Shown: positions 25,580-34,340 of the stretch, in pieces
Position numbering within the stretch: the first letter of the stretch is position 1
Layout of the letters: each line of letters opens with the position of its first letter
Assembly: GCF_001457035.1 (NCBI RefSeq)
Contig: NZ_KQ758618.1
Span: 558,001 to 622,000, forward strand
Direction: 5' to 3'
Source of the DNA: Fictibacillus enclensis
GTDB taxonomy: Bacteria > Bacillota > Bacilli > Bacillales > Fictibacillaceae
DNA length: 64,000 bases
The notes under the pieces: generated by a model
Told to the model about the DNA's origin: nothing
Databases searched by the model: none
Seen by the model: only the letters and a program-made list of their open reading frames with translations
Program-made: the position numbers and the translations under genes

Positions 25580-27070
25580 ATGCCTGCAACAACCAAGGTA
25601 AAAGTAACGGACTTAAGGTCAGCTCTCGAACTTTTGAAAACGGTTCCAGAGCAGTTGATTGAAACAAGCGAACCCGTGGATCCGCATGCGGAGCTTTCAG
25701 GCGTCTACCGTCATGTTGGTGCAGGGGGAACGGTCAAACGGCCGACGCAAATCGGTCCTGCCATGCTGTTTAATCATGTTATAGGCCATGAGGATGCTAG
25801 TGTTATCATCGGGCTGCTCGCAAGCAGAGAACGCGTAGGCCTTCTGCTTGATACACCGGCGGACCGCCTTGGCTTCCTGCTGAATGAAGCGGTCAAAGCG
25901 CCCATACAGCCGGTAACCATCCCGAATGAAAAAGCAAAGGCCCAGGAAGTGGTGCATTATGCGGACGAACCCGGATTTGATATCCGCAAGCTCATTCCTG
26001 CTCCAACGAACACGGAAGAGGATGCAGGGCCTTATATCACAATGGGCATGTGCTATGCATCAGATACCGAAACGGCAGAGTCGGACGTGACCATTCACCG
26101 ACTATGCCTGCAAAGCAAAGACGAAATGTCGATGTACTTTGTTCCCGGCAGGCACCTGGAGACGTACCGGCTTAAGGCAGAACAAGAAGGAAAACCGCTG
26201 CCGATTTCGATCAGCATCGGGGTAGATCCGGCGATTGAAATTGCGGCTTGCTTTGAACCGCCAACCACGCCGCTTGGCTTCAATGAATTAAGCATTGCAG
26301 GAGCCATCAGGAAAGAGGCGGTGGAACTGGTTCCTTGCCTGACTATCGATGAAAAAGCGATTGCCAATGCGGAATATGTAATTGAAGGCGAGCTGATTCC
26401 AAACGTAAGGGTAAGGGAAGATCAGAATACAAACACAGGCAAAGCTATGCCTGAATTTCCGGGTTACACAGGGCCTGCAATAGCGGAGCTTCCCCTGATC
26501 AAAGTGAAGGCTGTAACCCATCGCAAAAATCCCATTATGCAGACGGTCATCGGACCAAGTGAAGAGCATGTCAATATGGCAGGCATTCCAACCGAAGCCA
26601 GCATACTGCAAATGGTGGACCGAGCCATGCCGGGAAAACTCTTAAACGTGTATGCCCATTCATCCGGCGGAGGGAAATACATGGCGGTCTTGCAGTTTAA
26701 AAAGAGCCTTCCTGCAGACGAAGGCCGCCAGCGGCAAGCTGCACTGCTAGCATTTTCCGCCTTTTCCGAGTTAAAGCATATTATCATCGTGGACGAGGAT
26801 GTGGATCTCTTTGACAGCAACGATGTGATGTGGGCCCTGAATACCCGTTTTCAGGGTGATGTGGATACGATGATGCTGCCAGGGGTCCGCTGCCATCCGC
26901 TCGATCCTTCACAAAGCCCGGAATACAGTCATACCATCCATCAAAAAGGGGTTTCGTGCAAAATGATCTTCGACTGTACCGTGCCATTTCATCTAAAGGA
27001 ACATTTTAAACGGGCAGAATTTAAAGAAGTGGATCCGAGCCGCTTTGCTCCGGATTTATTCAAAAGTTGA
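25580..27070 (+). CDS. UbiD-family (hydroxy)aromatic acid decarboxylase
   Basis: The product has 496 residues; the ATG follows GGGAGGTTTTACT. The fold markers are those of UbiD/YclC (BsdC): an N-terminal SGVYRHVGAGGTVKRP segment, SISIGVDPAIEIAACFEPP, the catalytic-domain FNELSIAGAIRKEAVELVP, EYVIEGELIPN and a C-terminal IVVDEDVDLFDSNDVMWAL-like block (seen as HIIIVDEDVDLFDSNDVMW). UbiD enzymes use prenylated FMN, made by the UbiX encoded next, to decarboxylate aromatic acids reversibly. With a downstream catechol pathway, the product is probably catechol from a dihydroxy- or hydroxybenzoate. The small BsdD subunit is not present. Confidence 0.88.
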   Translation: MPATTKVKVTDLRSALELLKTVPEQLIETSEPVDPHAELSGVYRHVGAGGTVKRPTQIGPAMLFNHVIGHEDASVIIGLLASRERVGLLLDTPADRLGFLLNEAVKAPIQPVTIPNEKAKAQEVVHYADEPGFDIRKLIPAPTNTEEDAGPYITMGMCYASDTETAESDVTIHRLCLQSKDEMSMYFVPGRHLETYRLKAEQEGKPLPISISIGVDPAIEIAACFEPPTTPLGFNELSIAGAIRKEAVELVPCLTIDEKAIANAEYVIEGELIPNVRVREDQNTNTGKAMPEFPGYTGPAIAELPLIKVKAVTHRKNPIMQTVIGPSEEHVNMAGIPTEASILQMVDRAMPGKLLNVYAHSSGGGKYMAVLQFKKSLPADEGRQRQAALLAFSAFSELKHIIIVDEDVDLFDSNDVMWALNTRFQGDVDTMMLPGVRCHPLDPSQSPEYSHTIHQKGVSCKMIFDCTVPFHLKEHFKRAEFKEVDPSRFAPDLFKS

Positions 27071-27639
27071 TGAAAATCATTGTAGCGATCACCGGAGCAA
27101 CGGGTGCGGTATTTGGAATCCGTCTCCTTGAAAAATTGAAGGAAGCGGGAGTGGAAACGCATTTTGTGCTTTCTTCTTGGGCGAGGACGACGATTGTACA
27201 TGAAACCTCCTATTCTATTAAAGACGTCGAAGGAATGGCCGATTTTTTCTATTCGAACAAGGATCAGGCCGCAAGAATTTCAAGCGGATCGTTCCGGATC
27301 GATGGCATGATCGTCGCACCATGCAATATGAAGACGCTGGCTTCAATAAGAATCGGTTTGGCAGATAACCTGATTTCAAGAGCAGCGGATGTCATGCTGA
27401 AGGAACGGAAGAAATTGCTGTTGATGACAAGGGAAACCCCGTTAAATACGATTCATTTGGAAAACATGACGGAGCTTTCAAGAATGGGAGCGATTATCTT
27501 TCCACCGATGCCCGCTTTCTATAATCTTCCGGAAACACTCGAGGACCTGATTGATCATCAGGTGTACAGGATGCTCGACCAGTTTGGCATCGTGCGTAAT
27601 GAAGCGAAAAGGTGGCAAGGGCTTGGGAATCGCCAATAA
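27070..27639 (+). CDS. flavin prenyltransferase, UbiX/BsdB family
   Basis: The product has 189 residues. The ATG at 27070 overlaps the UbiD stop (TGATG), so translation is coupled; a TTG three bases earlier is possible. IIVAITGATGAVFGIRLLEK, the SGSFRIDGMIVAPCNMKTLA motif and MLKERKKLLLMTRETPLN are diagnostic of UbiX/Pad1, which prenylates reduced FMN using dimethylallyl phosphate. Its product is the cofactor of the adjacent UbiD. The C-terminal MLDQFG helix is complete. Confidence 0.9.
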   Translation: MKIIVAITGATGAVFGIRLLEKLKEAGVETHFVLSSWARTTIVHETSYSIKDVEGMADFFYSNKDQAARISSGSFRIDGMIVAPCNMKTLASIRIGLADNLISRAADVMLKERKKLLLMTRETPLNTIHLENMTELSRMGAIIFPPMPAFYNLPETLEDLIDHQVYRMLDQFGIVRNEAKRWQGLGNRQ

Positions 27640-27665
27640 AAATACCGAAAGAGCGGAGTGAAATC

Positions 27666-28526
27666 ATGCAGCTTAAACAACTATCATTAGGTACAAGAAC
27701 CATGCAGTATGCGGACTATCCAGGGAGCAAGGGCACGATCATTGCCATTCATGGATTAACCGGCAATCATAAACAAATGCACTATTATGCCGAAAAGCTC
27801 AAAGGGGATTACCGCGTCATTGCGGTGGATTTGAGAGGCAGAGGAAACAGTTCAGCAGCAGATGAGAACACCAGTCTTTTTCAGCATGCGGAGGATATCA
27901 TTACACTCATTAAAGAGTTGAAAATTGAGGAACCCCTCTTACTCGGTTACTCCATGGGAGCTTTTATTTCAGCTGTAGTCGCAAGCGAGATGGAGGACGT
28001 GAAAGGCGTGATATTACTGGATGGGGCTGCGGCATGCACTCAGCAGCAGCGGGATATTGTGCAGCCATCCCTTAGCAGGCTGAGTAAAACCTATGAAACT
28101 CAGGAACAATATATCAAAGAGCTTAAGGAAATCTATGGACGCCTTGGTGTCACCTGGACCGATCATTTGAAAAGTGTGGCAGAATATGAGACACATGAAG
28201 TGAATGGACATTGGGAGAACAAGTCTTCAGAGGTGGCCATTGAATCTGATTTTAATAGCTTTTATTCCTTTGTGCCGGAGGAGATCTGTTCAAAAGTAAC
28301 CTGCCCGGTTTTGCTCGTCCATGCCAGCGGGGCGATCGGCACGTTTCCGCCGCTCTTTTATGCAGAAGCTTATGACGAGACCAGAAAGCACATTGAAGAT
28401 CTTGAAAATGTAACTTCAGACTGCAACCATTACACTATGGTGTTTGAAAACCGTGAAGAAATCAATAAAGCGATTTTGACTTTCTTAACAAAAATAGCTA
28501 GCAAAGTGCACAATCAATTGTTGTAA
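27666..28526 (+). CDS. alpha/beta hydrolase, probable 3-oxoadipate enol-lactonase (PcaD-like)
   Basis: The product has 286 residues; the ATG at 27666 follows GAGCGGAGTGAAATC. Features: oxyanion-hole IAIHGLTGNHKQMHYY, VDLRGRGNSS, nucleophile elbow GYSMGAF (Ser), an acidic residue in the PVLLVHASG region and His in DCNHYTMVFEN. The fold fits PcaD-type hydrolases that open 3-oxoadipate enol-lactone to 3-oxoadipate. The assignment rests on context: it stands between the UbiD/UbiX pair and the CoA-transferase/catechol genes. Other hydrolase activities remain possible. Confidence 0.72.
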   Translation: MQLKQLSLGTRTMQYADYPGSKGTIIAIHGLTGNHKQMHYYAEKLKGDYRVIAVDLRGRGNSSAADENTSLFQHAEDIITLIKELKIEEPLLLGYSMGAFISAVVASEMEDVKGVILLDGAAACTQQQRDIVQPSLSRLSKTYETQEQYIKELKEIYGRLGVTWTDHLKSVAEYETHEVNGHWENKSSEVAIESDFNSFYSFVPEEICSKVTCPVLLVHASGAIGTFPPLFYAEAYDETRKHIEDLENVTSDCNHYTMVFENREEINKAILTFLTKIASKVHNQLL

Positions 28527-28625
28527 TCTTCGGAATTTTGTTGTACTATAATGGTAATTAAAAATGATTGCCTATTCATTAGCGATTAAAAAATGCCCTT
28601 TTTTAATACTAAACTAGTGAACTTC
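28527..28625 (+). promoter_or_regulatory. possible promoter region before the catechol operon
   Basis: A TATAAT hexamer at 28547-28552 (TTGTACTATAATGG) resembles a -10 box, but no well-placed -35 is clear. It precedes the hairpin at 28626-28686. Confidence 0.35.
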
Positions 28626-28686
28626 CGGCTGTCTTGAACACTTGCTATCTAATATTTAGATAGTAATGTTTAAGACGGCCTTTTTT
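28626..28686 (+). terminator. long hairpin terminator/attenuator before the CMD-like gene
   Basis: CGGCTGTCTTGAACA near 28626 pairs with TGTTTAAGACGGCC ending at 28680, enclosing a second helix CTATCTAA/TTAGATAG, followed by six T. It closely resembles the hairpin at 34341-34397 in sequence and design. Confidence 0.8.
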
Positions 28687-28749
28687 GTTGGCAACAATGA
28701 AAACGCTTTGATTTTATTCAAGGTAATACATCACAGGAAGGTGAGGCAG

Positions 28750-29472
28750 ATGGCGACAGGGTTATCCTACTTTAAGGAAGTGTACGATGTGGTTCCCGGC
28801 TGGGTTCAGAAAATGCATGATTACCGGCCGGCCGCATTGGACCATTATACAAGCTTGCGCAGCGACATCATGCAGGACGGAGCATTATCAAGAAAGGAAA
28901 AAGACATTCTTCTTGTGGGCATGAATGCTGCACGATTATATGAGAGAAGCATGATCTATCACACAAAAGGAGCGCTGGACTATGGTGCAACCCTTTCCGA
29001 GCTTGCCGAGTACCTCATCGTTCCTTACCTGTATAACGGTAACGGGGCGCTTAAAACAGGTGTTAAGTCACTGGAATACGCTCTTACATTGAAGGACCGG
29101 GACTTTACCCCTCTGGCAGCGGGTGAGCACACCACAGAGGAACTGATGTCTCACATGATCGGGCTGCTGGGTAATGAGGACTCCGCATTTGCTCAACAGG
29201 TGCTTAACCTGATCAGGGAAGGTGAAGAGCAGGAAGTGGATAGCTTCATTTTAAGTGAGGCTGTAGTTGCCCAAAAGCTAAAACACATTTTAATGACAGG
29301 TATTTATATTACAGAACTAAAGGGAAAACAGGCCGGTAAATGGATGGAGAAGGCAAGGGAGTGCGGAGCAACCGAAGAAGAGCTTGCAGATACAGGATTC
29401 ATCTGCTTATTGACCGCAGGAATTCCCGCGTGGTTTGAAGCAAGTGATTCATTAACCGAAATCAAAGGATGA
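28750..29472 (+). CDS. carboxymuconolactone-decarboxylase-family protein
   Basis: The product has 240 residues with two related halves. ATG 28750 follows AGGAAGGTGAGGCAG. LSRKEKDILLVGMNAARLYE...YHTKGALDYGATLSELAEYL has the CMD/AhpD helical pattern, but the CxxC redox pair of AhpD is absent (ARLYERSMIYH), so it is not a peroxiredoxin reductase. PcaC-type members decarboxylate carboxymuconolactone, an intermediate of the protocatechuate branch that this cluster does not otherwise encode. It may instead act on muconolactone or another lactone, but this is inference. The stop overlaps the next gene's region. Confidence 0.75.
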   Translation: MATGLSYFKEVYDVVPGWVQKMHDYRPAALDHYTSLRSDIMQDGALSRKEKDILLVGMNAARLYERSMIYHTKGALDYGATLSELAEYLIVPYLYNGNGALKTGVKSLEYALTLKDRDFTPLAAGEHTTEELMSHMIGLLGNEDSAFAQQVLNLIREGEEQEVDSFILSEAVVAQKLKHILMTGIYITELKGKQAGKWMEKARECGATEEELADTGFICLLTAGIPAWFEASDSLTEIKG

Positions 29473-29477
29473 TTAAC

Positions 29478-30167
29478 ATGACAAAATTGCTGCCGGATGG
29501 CACGTCAGCTCTTGAAGCCGTTAAAACGGGTGACACGATCATGGTCGGGGGATTTGGACTGATTGGTGCTCCACTAACATTAATCGATGCGCTCACAAAC
29601 AAGGATGTAAAGGATTTAACGATCATCAGCAATAATCTTGGTGAAAAGGGCAAGGGCCTGGGGATTTTGCTGGGAGAGAAAAAGATCAAAAAAGGAATCG
29701 GCTCTTATTTTACAAGCAACCGGGATGTCGGGGATGCCTACCAACGAGGCGAAATTGAACTGGAGCTTCTCCCTCAAGGGACCCTTTCAGAATCGATCCG
29801 GGCAGGAGGGGCCGGCATCGGAGGATATTACACCAAAACAGGCGTCGGAACGGAACTGGCCAAAAATAAGGAAGAACGCGAAATCAATGGCGAAAGGTAT
29901 ATTTTTGAACAGGCCATCCGTGCTAATGTGGCACTGATCAGAGCCTGGAAAGCCGATACGCTTGGAAATCTTGTCTATTACAAAACGGCCAGGAATTTCA
30001 ATCCGGTCATGGCGACCGCCGCAGATGTGGTCATTGCAGAGGTTGATGAGATTGTGGAACCGGGAGAATTGTCTCCAGAAGAAATTGTAACGCCGCATCT
30101 CTTTGTTGATGGCATCCTTTTGGCATCCAAGATTCTCACAAACGAAGGGGTTGTCTCTCATGGCTAA
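29478..30167 (+). CDS. 3-oxoacid CoA-transferase subunit A (PcaI-like)
   Basis: The product has 229 residues; ATG 29478 lies 9 bases from AAAGG, better than ATG 29469, which overlaps the upstream stop. The glycine-rich MVGGFGLIGAP start, TIISNNLGEKGKG, GTLSESIRAGGAGIGGYYT and TGVGTELA are the CoA-transferase family I alpha signature. With subunit B it would move CoA from succinyl-CoA to 3-oxoadipate (PcaIJ) or acetoacetate (ScoAB); the catechol context favours 3-oxoadipate. It overlaps subunit B by 8 bases. Confidence 0.88.
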   Translation: MTKLLPDGTSALEAVKTGDTIMVGGFGLIGAPLTLIDALTNKDVKDLTIISNNLGEKGKGLGILLGEKKIKKGIGSYFTSNRDVGDAYQRGEIELELLPQGTLSESIRAGGAGIGGYYTKTGVGTELAKNKEEREINGERYIFEQAIRANVALIRAWKADTLGNLVYYKTARNFNPVMATAADVVIAEVDEIVEPGELSPEEIVTPHLFVDGILLASKILTNEGVVSHG

Positions 30168-30807
30168 CGAAATACAGGAATCCATTGCAAGACGGGCGGC
30201 AAAGGAACTTAACGGACCGTGTGTGGTAAATCTCGGGATTGGGATTCCCACCCTGGTTGCAAAGTATATTGATGATGAACAAGTCTATTTTCACACCGAA
30301 AACGGGTTGCTCGGCGTGACGGATGTAGACGAAGAAAACAAGGATCCGAACCTGGTGAACGCCGGCAAGCTGCCGGTCGGTGAAACGATCGGTGCCTCTT
30401 TTTTTAACAGTGCTGAATCATTTGGCATGATTCGCGGCGGACACGTGGACGTCGCCATACTCGGTGTGCTGCAGATGGACCAATCGGGTAAGATCGCGAA
30501 CTGGGCCGTTCCAGGAAAAAATATCATGGGAGTCGGCGGTGCCATGGACCTGCTCGTCGGAGCCAAAAAGGTCATCGTTACGACGACGCATACGGCGAAG
30601 GATGGCAGCAGCAAGCTGTTAAAAGAATGCACATTTCCAATTACGTCTACAAGAAGTGTGGATATGATCATTACGGAATTGGCCGTTTTTGAAGTGAAGG
30701 AGAAAAAGCTGGAGCTTGTGGAACTCATGCCGGGTGCCACCCTTGATGAGGTAAAAGAAAAAACAGAGGCGGAGTTTTCCATCCGCCTGAAGGAGGGGGC
30801 ACTGTGA
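30160..30807 (+). CDS. 3-oxoacid CoA-transferase subunit B (PcaJ-like)
   Basis: The product has 215 residues; ATG 30160 follows GAAGGGG and overlaps the subunit A stop. VNLGIGIPTLVAKYI, the catalytic-Glu motif HTENGLLGV and GGHVDVAILGVLQMD are the beta-subunit signatures; the Glu in ENGLLG forms the CoA thioester intermediate. It pairs with the upstream subunit. The stop overlaps the GTG start of the cycloisomerase by 4 bases, so the genes are tightly coupled. Confidence 0.88.
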   Translation: MANEIQESIARRAAKELNGPCVVNLGIGIPTLVAKYIDDEQVYFHTENGLLGVTDVDEENKDPNLVNAGKLPVGETIGASFFNSAESFGMIRGGHVDVAILGVLQMDQSGKIANWAVPGKNIMGVGGAMDLLVGAKKVIVTTTHTAKDGSSKLLKECTFPITSTRSVDMIITELAVFEVKEKKLELVELMPGATLDEVKEKTEAEFSIRLKEGAL

Positions 30808-31934
30808 AGATTCATTCGCTCCATGTATATATTCTTGATTTGCCGACCATTCGTCCCCATCACCTTTCAATGCACACGATCGTCACTCAGACGATTGTGA
30901 TGGCATGTGTAAAAAGCACCGATGGCCTGGAAGGATGGGGAGAAGTAGCCACCATCGGAGGGGTTTCGTATGGCGAGGAAAGCCCGGAATCGATAAAATT
31001 AACCGCCGAAAAATACATTACACCATTGATTCTTGGAAAGGACCCTACCAACTTTGATGCCCTTTCCCACTACATCAGCACGAATGTGAAAGGCAATTAT
31101 TTTGCCAAAGCGTTGGTTGAATCTTCTGTCGTTGACCTGGTCGCAAAGTCGAAAAACATACCAGCATATGAGCTGTTTGGCGGCAAATGCCATGATTCGC
31201 TGTCCGTTGCCTGGACCCTTGCATCAGGAGATACCGGCAAAGACATCGAAGAAGCGCAGAACTGCCTGCAACTGAAAAAGCATAACATCTTCAAGTTGAA
31301 AATTGGAAAGGGAGATCCGAAGGAAAATGTGGCACATGTCACTAAGATCAAAGCGGCGGTGGGGGATCAAGCCAGTGTCCGCGTCGATGTGAACCAGGCA
31401 TGGGATGAGGCGACTTCACTCTATTGCATTGAGGCTCTGGAAGCAGGCGGTGTGGATTTGATTGAACAGCCGCTTGCCGCCTGGAACAATGAAGGAATGA
31501 CCCGGTTGGTTTCCCGGTTTAAAGTACCGGTGATGGCTGATGAATCACTGGGAACCGTTCAGGATGCCTATCAGATCGCCAAACACCGGGCCGCAGATGT
31601 TTTTGCATTAAAGCCGGCTAAAGCAGGTGGATTGACGGCGACCAAGAAAATCGCTGCCATTGCCGAAGCATCAGGCATTCCGCTGTATGGAGGGACGATG
31701 ATTGAATCGACGCTCGGGACAGCCATCTGCGCCCAGCTTTATTCCACGATTCCGGAGATGAGTTTTGGAACAGAGCTTTTTGGTCCGCTGCTGTTTAAGG
31801 ACAATGTTACATTAAATGATCTTGACTATGAAAAATTCCAACTGAAAATACCGGAAGGACCTGGTTTTGGACTGGAAGTGGACAAAGAAAAACTTAAGCA
31901 TTATGCAAGGGAATTCGTGGGAAGCACCATTTAA
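30804..31934 (+). CDS. muconate cycloisomerase (CatB-like, enolase superfamily)
   Basis: The product has 376 residues from GTG 30804, overlapping the CoA-transferase stop. Enolase-superfamily active site: Lys pair in KLKIGKGD, metal ligands in RVDVNQAWD, DLIEQP and MADESLG, and Lys in ALKPAKAGG, with GTMIEST near the end. The N-terminal capping domain is present. The enzyme class converts cis,cis-muconate to muconolactone; related members are N-succinylamino-acid racemases and dipeptide epimerases, but the catechol dioxygenase downstream supports CatB. Confidence 0.85.
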   Translation: MKIHSLHVYILDLPTIRPHHLSMHTIVTQTIVMACVKSTDGLEGWGEVATIGGVSYGEESPESIKLTAEKYITPLILGKDPTNFDALSHYISTNVKGNYFAKALVESSVVDLVAKSKNIPAYELFGGKCHDSLSVAWTLASGDTGKDIEEAQNCLQLKKHNIFKLKIGKGDPKENVAHVTKIKAAVGDQASVRVDVNQAWDEATSLYCIEALEAGGVDLIEQPLAAWNNEGMTRLVSRFKVPVMADESLGTVQDAYQIAKHRAADVFALKPAKAGGLTATKKIAAIAEASGIPLYGGTMIESTLGTAICAQLYSTIPEMSFGTELFGPLLFKDNVTLNDLDYEKFQLKIPEGPGFGLEVDKEKLKHYAREFVGSTI

Positions 31935-31961
31935 AACGATCTTTGAAAGGAAGTGATTGCG

Positions 31962-32285
31962 TTGAGCATGCCGACGTTGCTGATTACCGCCTATGCCAAA
32001 GCCCCGCAAAATACGAGCATGTATGAAAATTACAAGTACGCAGGCATCGTCCTAGAAATCCATAAAGAAACCCACATCATCATCAATGCTGAATTCACCT
32101 TTTTAACGCAGCTTGCACAGGAATTCTTTAAGCGCATGGTCATTGGCTATGATTTCAGCAAAGAGATTCAGCCACTGATTGAAAAGATTGCTAAGGATTT
32201 TCTGGCTCCTTCACAGCAGGCCGTCATCGTGGCGTTAAAAACAGCACATCAACGATATCAAGACAATTTGGAAGAAGGGACCTGA
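31962..32285 (+). CDS. DUF3870 protein in catechol operon
   Basis: The product is 107 residues from TTG 31962, chosen for AAAGGAAG 8 bases before; ATG 31968 is possible. LLITAYAKAPQNTSMYENYK, GIVLEIHKETHIIINAEFTF, FFKRMVIGYDF and QAVIVALKTAHQRYQ match the small DUF3870 family (tAYAKxP, a degenerate acidic strand and an ALK...RY end). Function is unknown. It sits where other catechol operons carry catC, and its size is near that of CatC (about 95 residues), so it is a candidate for the missing isomerase step. That is positional inference only. Confidence 0.75.
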   Translation: MSMPTLLITAYAKAPQNTSMYENYKYAGIVLEIHKETHIIINAEFTFLTQLAQEFFKRMVIGYDFSKEIQPLIEKIAKDFLAPSQQAVIVALKTAHQRYQDNLEEGT

Positions 32286-32286
32286 T

Positions 32287-33480
32287 TTGAAGAATGTAGT
32301 CATTATTGACGCTGTCCGGACCGCCATTGGAAAACTTGGCGGTGCACTGGAAACCGTACCGGCAGATTTCCTCGCAACAGCGGTTTTGGAAGAAGCGGTG
32401 CAGCGGGCAGGTATAACAAAAGATATGGTCGATGAAATCATTTTGGGCCAGGCGAAACAAAGCTCGGATGCGTCCAACCTCGCCAGGGTGGCCTCCCTCC
32501 GGGCAGGGTTTCCTGTTGAGGTCCCCAGCTACACCGTTCACCGGCAATGCGGCTCGGGTGTACAGGCCATTAACTCTGCTGCTCAGCAAATTCAATGCGG
32601 ACTGGCCAATGTCGTTATTGCAGGCGGTGCCGAATCCATGAGTACTGCACCGTATTACATGAGAAACATTCGCTTTGGTCTCAAGTCGGGCAACGGCCAG
32701 CTGCTGGATCCGAACACGGAAAGCCAGCCGGGTTCACAGCCAGTGGAAGACTATGGCCGACTAACGATGGGATTGACCGCTGAAAACCTGGCGGAAAAAT
32801 ATAATATTTCAAGAACTGAGCAGGATGAATTTGCTTTACGCAGCCAGGAAAACACAAGAAACGCGATCTCAAGCGGAAAATTCGAAACAGAAATTGTTCC
32901 TTATCAGCTGAAGACCAAAAAAGGGGTGATGGAGTTTAAAATAGATGAACATCCGCGGGAAACCTCGATGGAAAAGCTCGCCAAGCTCAAGCCGGTGTTC
33001 AAGGAAAACGGAACCGTTACAGCCGGCAACTCAAGCGGCCGAAATGACGGGGCCTCTGCACTCGTATTGATGTCAGAAGAAGAAGCACACCGTCTTGATA
33101 AAACTCCAAAAGCGCGCATTATCGCCCAGGCTGCCTCTGGTGTCTCTCCCGACTACATGGGAATCGGTCCTGTCAGCGCTACTTTGAAAGCGCTTAAACA
33201 GGCAGATCTTTCCTTGGAGGATATCGATGTTATTGAGCTTAATGAAGCTTTTTCTGCCCAATCATTGGCAGTTATTAAACAATTGAAGCTCGATATCAAT
33301 AAAGTCAACCCGAATGGCGGTGCGATTGCACTCGGACACCCGATCGGAGCCACCGGTGCTATATTGGCCACAAAAGCTCTCTATGAACTCGAGCGGACAG
33401 GCAAGCGGTATGGCTTGATCACCTTATGTATTGCAGGCGGATTAGGAATTACAAGCATTATTGAAAATACACAAATCTAA
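32287..33480 (+). CDS. thiolase, probable 3-oxoadipyl-CoA thiolase (PcaF-like)
   Basis: The product has 397 residues from a TTG start 2 bases after the upstream stop. Thiolase active-site residues: nucleophile Cys in HRQCGSGVQAIN, His in ALGHPIGATGA and the second Cys in LCIAGGLGIT. Family signature NVVIIDAVRTAIGKLGG opens the protein. It would cleave 3-oxoadipyl-CoA to succinyl-CoA and acetyl-CoA in the cytoplasm. An acetoacetyl-CoA thiolase role cannot be excluded from sequence alone, but its place between catB and catA makes PcaF likely. Confidence 0.87.
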   Translation: MKNVVIIDAVRTAIGKLGGALETVPADFLATAVLEEAVQRAGITKDMVDEIILGQAKQSSDASNLARVASLRAGFPVEVPSYTVHRQCGSGVQAINSAAQQIQCGLANVVIAGGAESMSTAPYYMRNIRFGLKSGNGQLLDPNTESQPGSQPVEDYGRLTMGLTAENLAEKYNISRTEQDEFALRSQENTRNAISSGKFETEIVPYQLKTKKGVMEFKIDEHPRETSMEKLAKLKPVFKENGTVTAGNSSGRNDGASALVLMSEEEAHRLDKTPKARIIAQAASGVSPDYMGIGPVSATLKALKQADLSLEDIDVIELNEAFSAQSLAVIKQLKLDINKVNPNGGAIALGHPIGATGAILATKALYELERTGKRYGLITLCIAGGLGITSIIENTQI

Positions 33481-33498
33481 ATTAATGGGGGAATTAAC

Positions 33499-34311
33499 AT
33501 GAAAAATCAAAAAGTAATCGATGTGTATCAAGGATTGGTTGTAAAGTTTAAAGAGTTGATCAGAGAGCATGAAATTGATCATGATGACTACCAGGAACTC
33601 GTTAACTGGATGGATCGGCTGGGCCGTGCAGGAGAGATTCCATTGTTTATGGATGTTTTCTTTGAAACACATGCGCTTCAGGAAATGTATAAGAATGTAA
33701 AAGGAACCGAGCCTACCATTCTTGGACCTTACTTTATTGAAAATACACCAATTGTTGAAAACCCTGGTGAGCTTCCGCAGCGTGAAGACGAGCCTGGGGA
33801 CGTGCTCAATTTTTCCGGTTCCGTCAAAGACACAGACGGCAACCCGCTGGCCAATACCAAAATTGATATGTGGCAGGCAGATGCAAACGGAGAATATTCC
33901 TACTTTGCAGAAGGCATTCCGGATAACAATCTCCGTGGTGTTTTCTACACAGATGAAAATGGTAATTTTGAAATCAAAACGGTTGTGCCGGGCAACTATT
34001 CCATCCCTTCAGATGGGCCATCCGGACAATTTTTGAAATGGATCGACCATCATGCATTTCGTCCTGCGCATCTGCATTTGTTGTTCCAGCCGGAAAACGG
34101 GGACAAGCTTGTCACACAGATCTACTTTGAAGGCGATCAGTATTTGGATAACGATGTGGCTCAAGGAGTTCGCGGCAGCCTGGTTACCAAGCTGGACAAA
34201 AAGAGCGGGGCAGAAAAAGGACTCGAAACCGATTACTATACCGCACATCTTGATTTTGAGCTTCGTTTGCAGGACAAGCCGGTATTCTCCAAAGAAGTTT
34301 ACAGCGTATAA
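33499..34311 (+). CDS. catechol 1,2-dioxygenase (intradiol)
   Basis: The product has 270 residues; the ATG follows GGGGGAATTAAC. An N-terminal helical dimerisation region (about 1-75) precedes the beta-sandwich catalytic domain. Non-haem Fe(III) ligands: Tyr in LGPYFIE, Tyr in VVPGNYSIPSDGP and two His in FRPAHLHLLF. KIDMWQADANGEYS is the conserved intradiol motif. It opens catechol to cis,cis-muconate. It ends the operon, followed by a long hairpin that separates it from the MFS carrier. Confidence 0.9.
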   Translation: MKNQKVIDVYQGLVVKFKELIREHEIDHDDYQELVNWMDRLGRAGEIPLFMDVFFETHALQEMYKNVKGTEPTILGPYFIENTPIVENPGELPQREDEPGDVLNFSGSVKDTDGNPLANTKIDMWQADANGEYSYFAEGIPDNNLRGVFYTDENGNFEIKTVVPGNYSIPSDGPSGQFLKWIDHHAFRPAHLHLLFQPENGDKLVTQIYFEGDQYLDNDVAQGVRGSLVTKLDKKSGAEKGLETDYYTAHLDFELRLQDKPVFSKEVYSV

Positions 34312-34340
34312 GACTTTTCTCTCAACCTAGTCAACCATTC

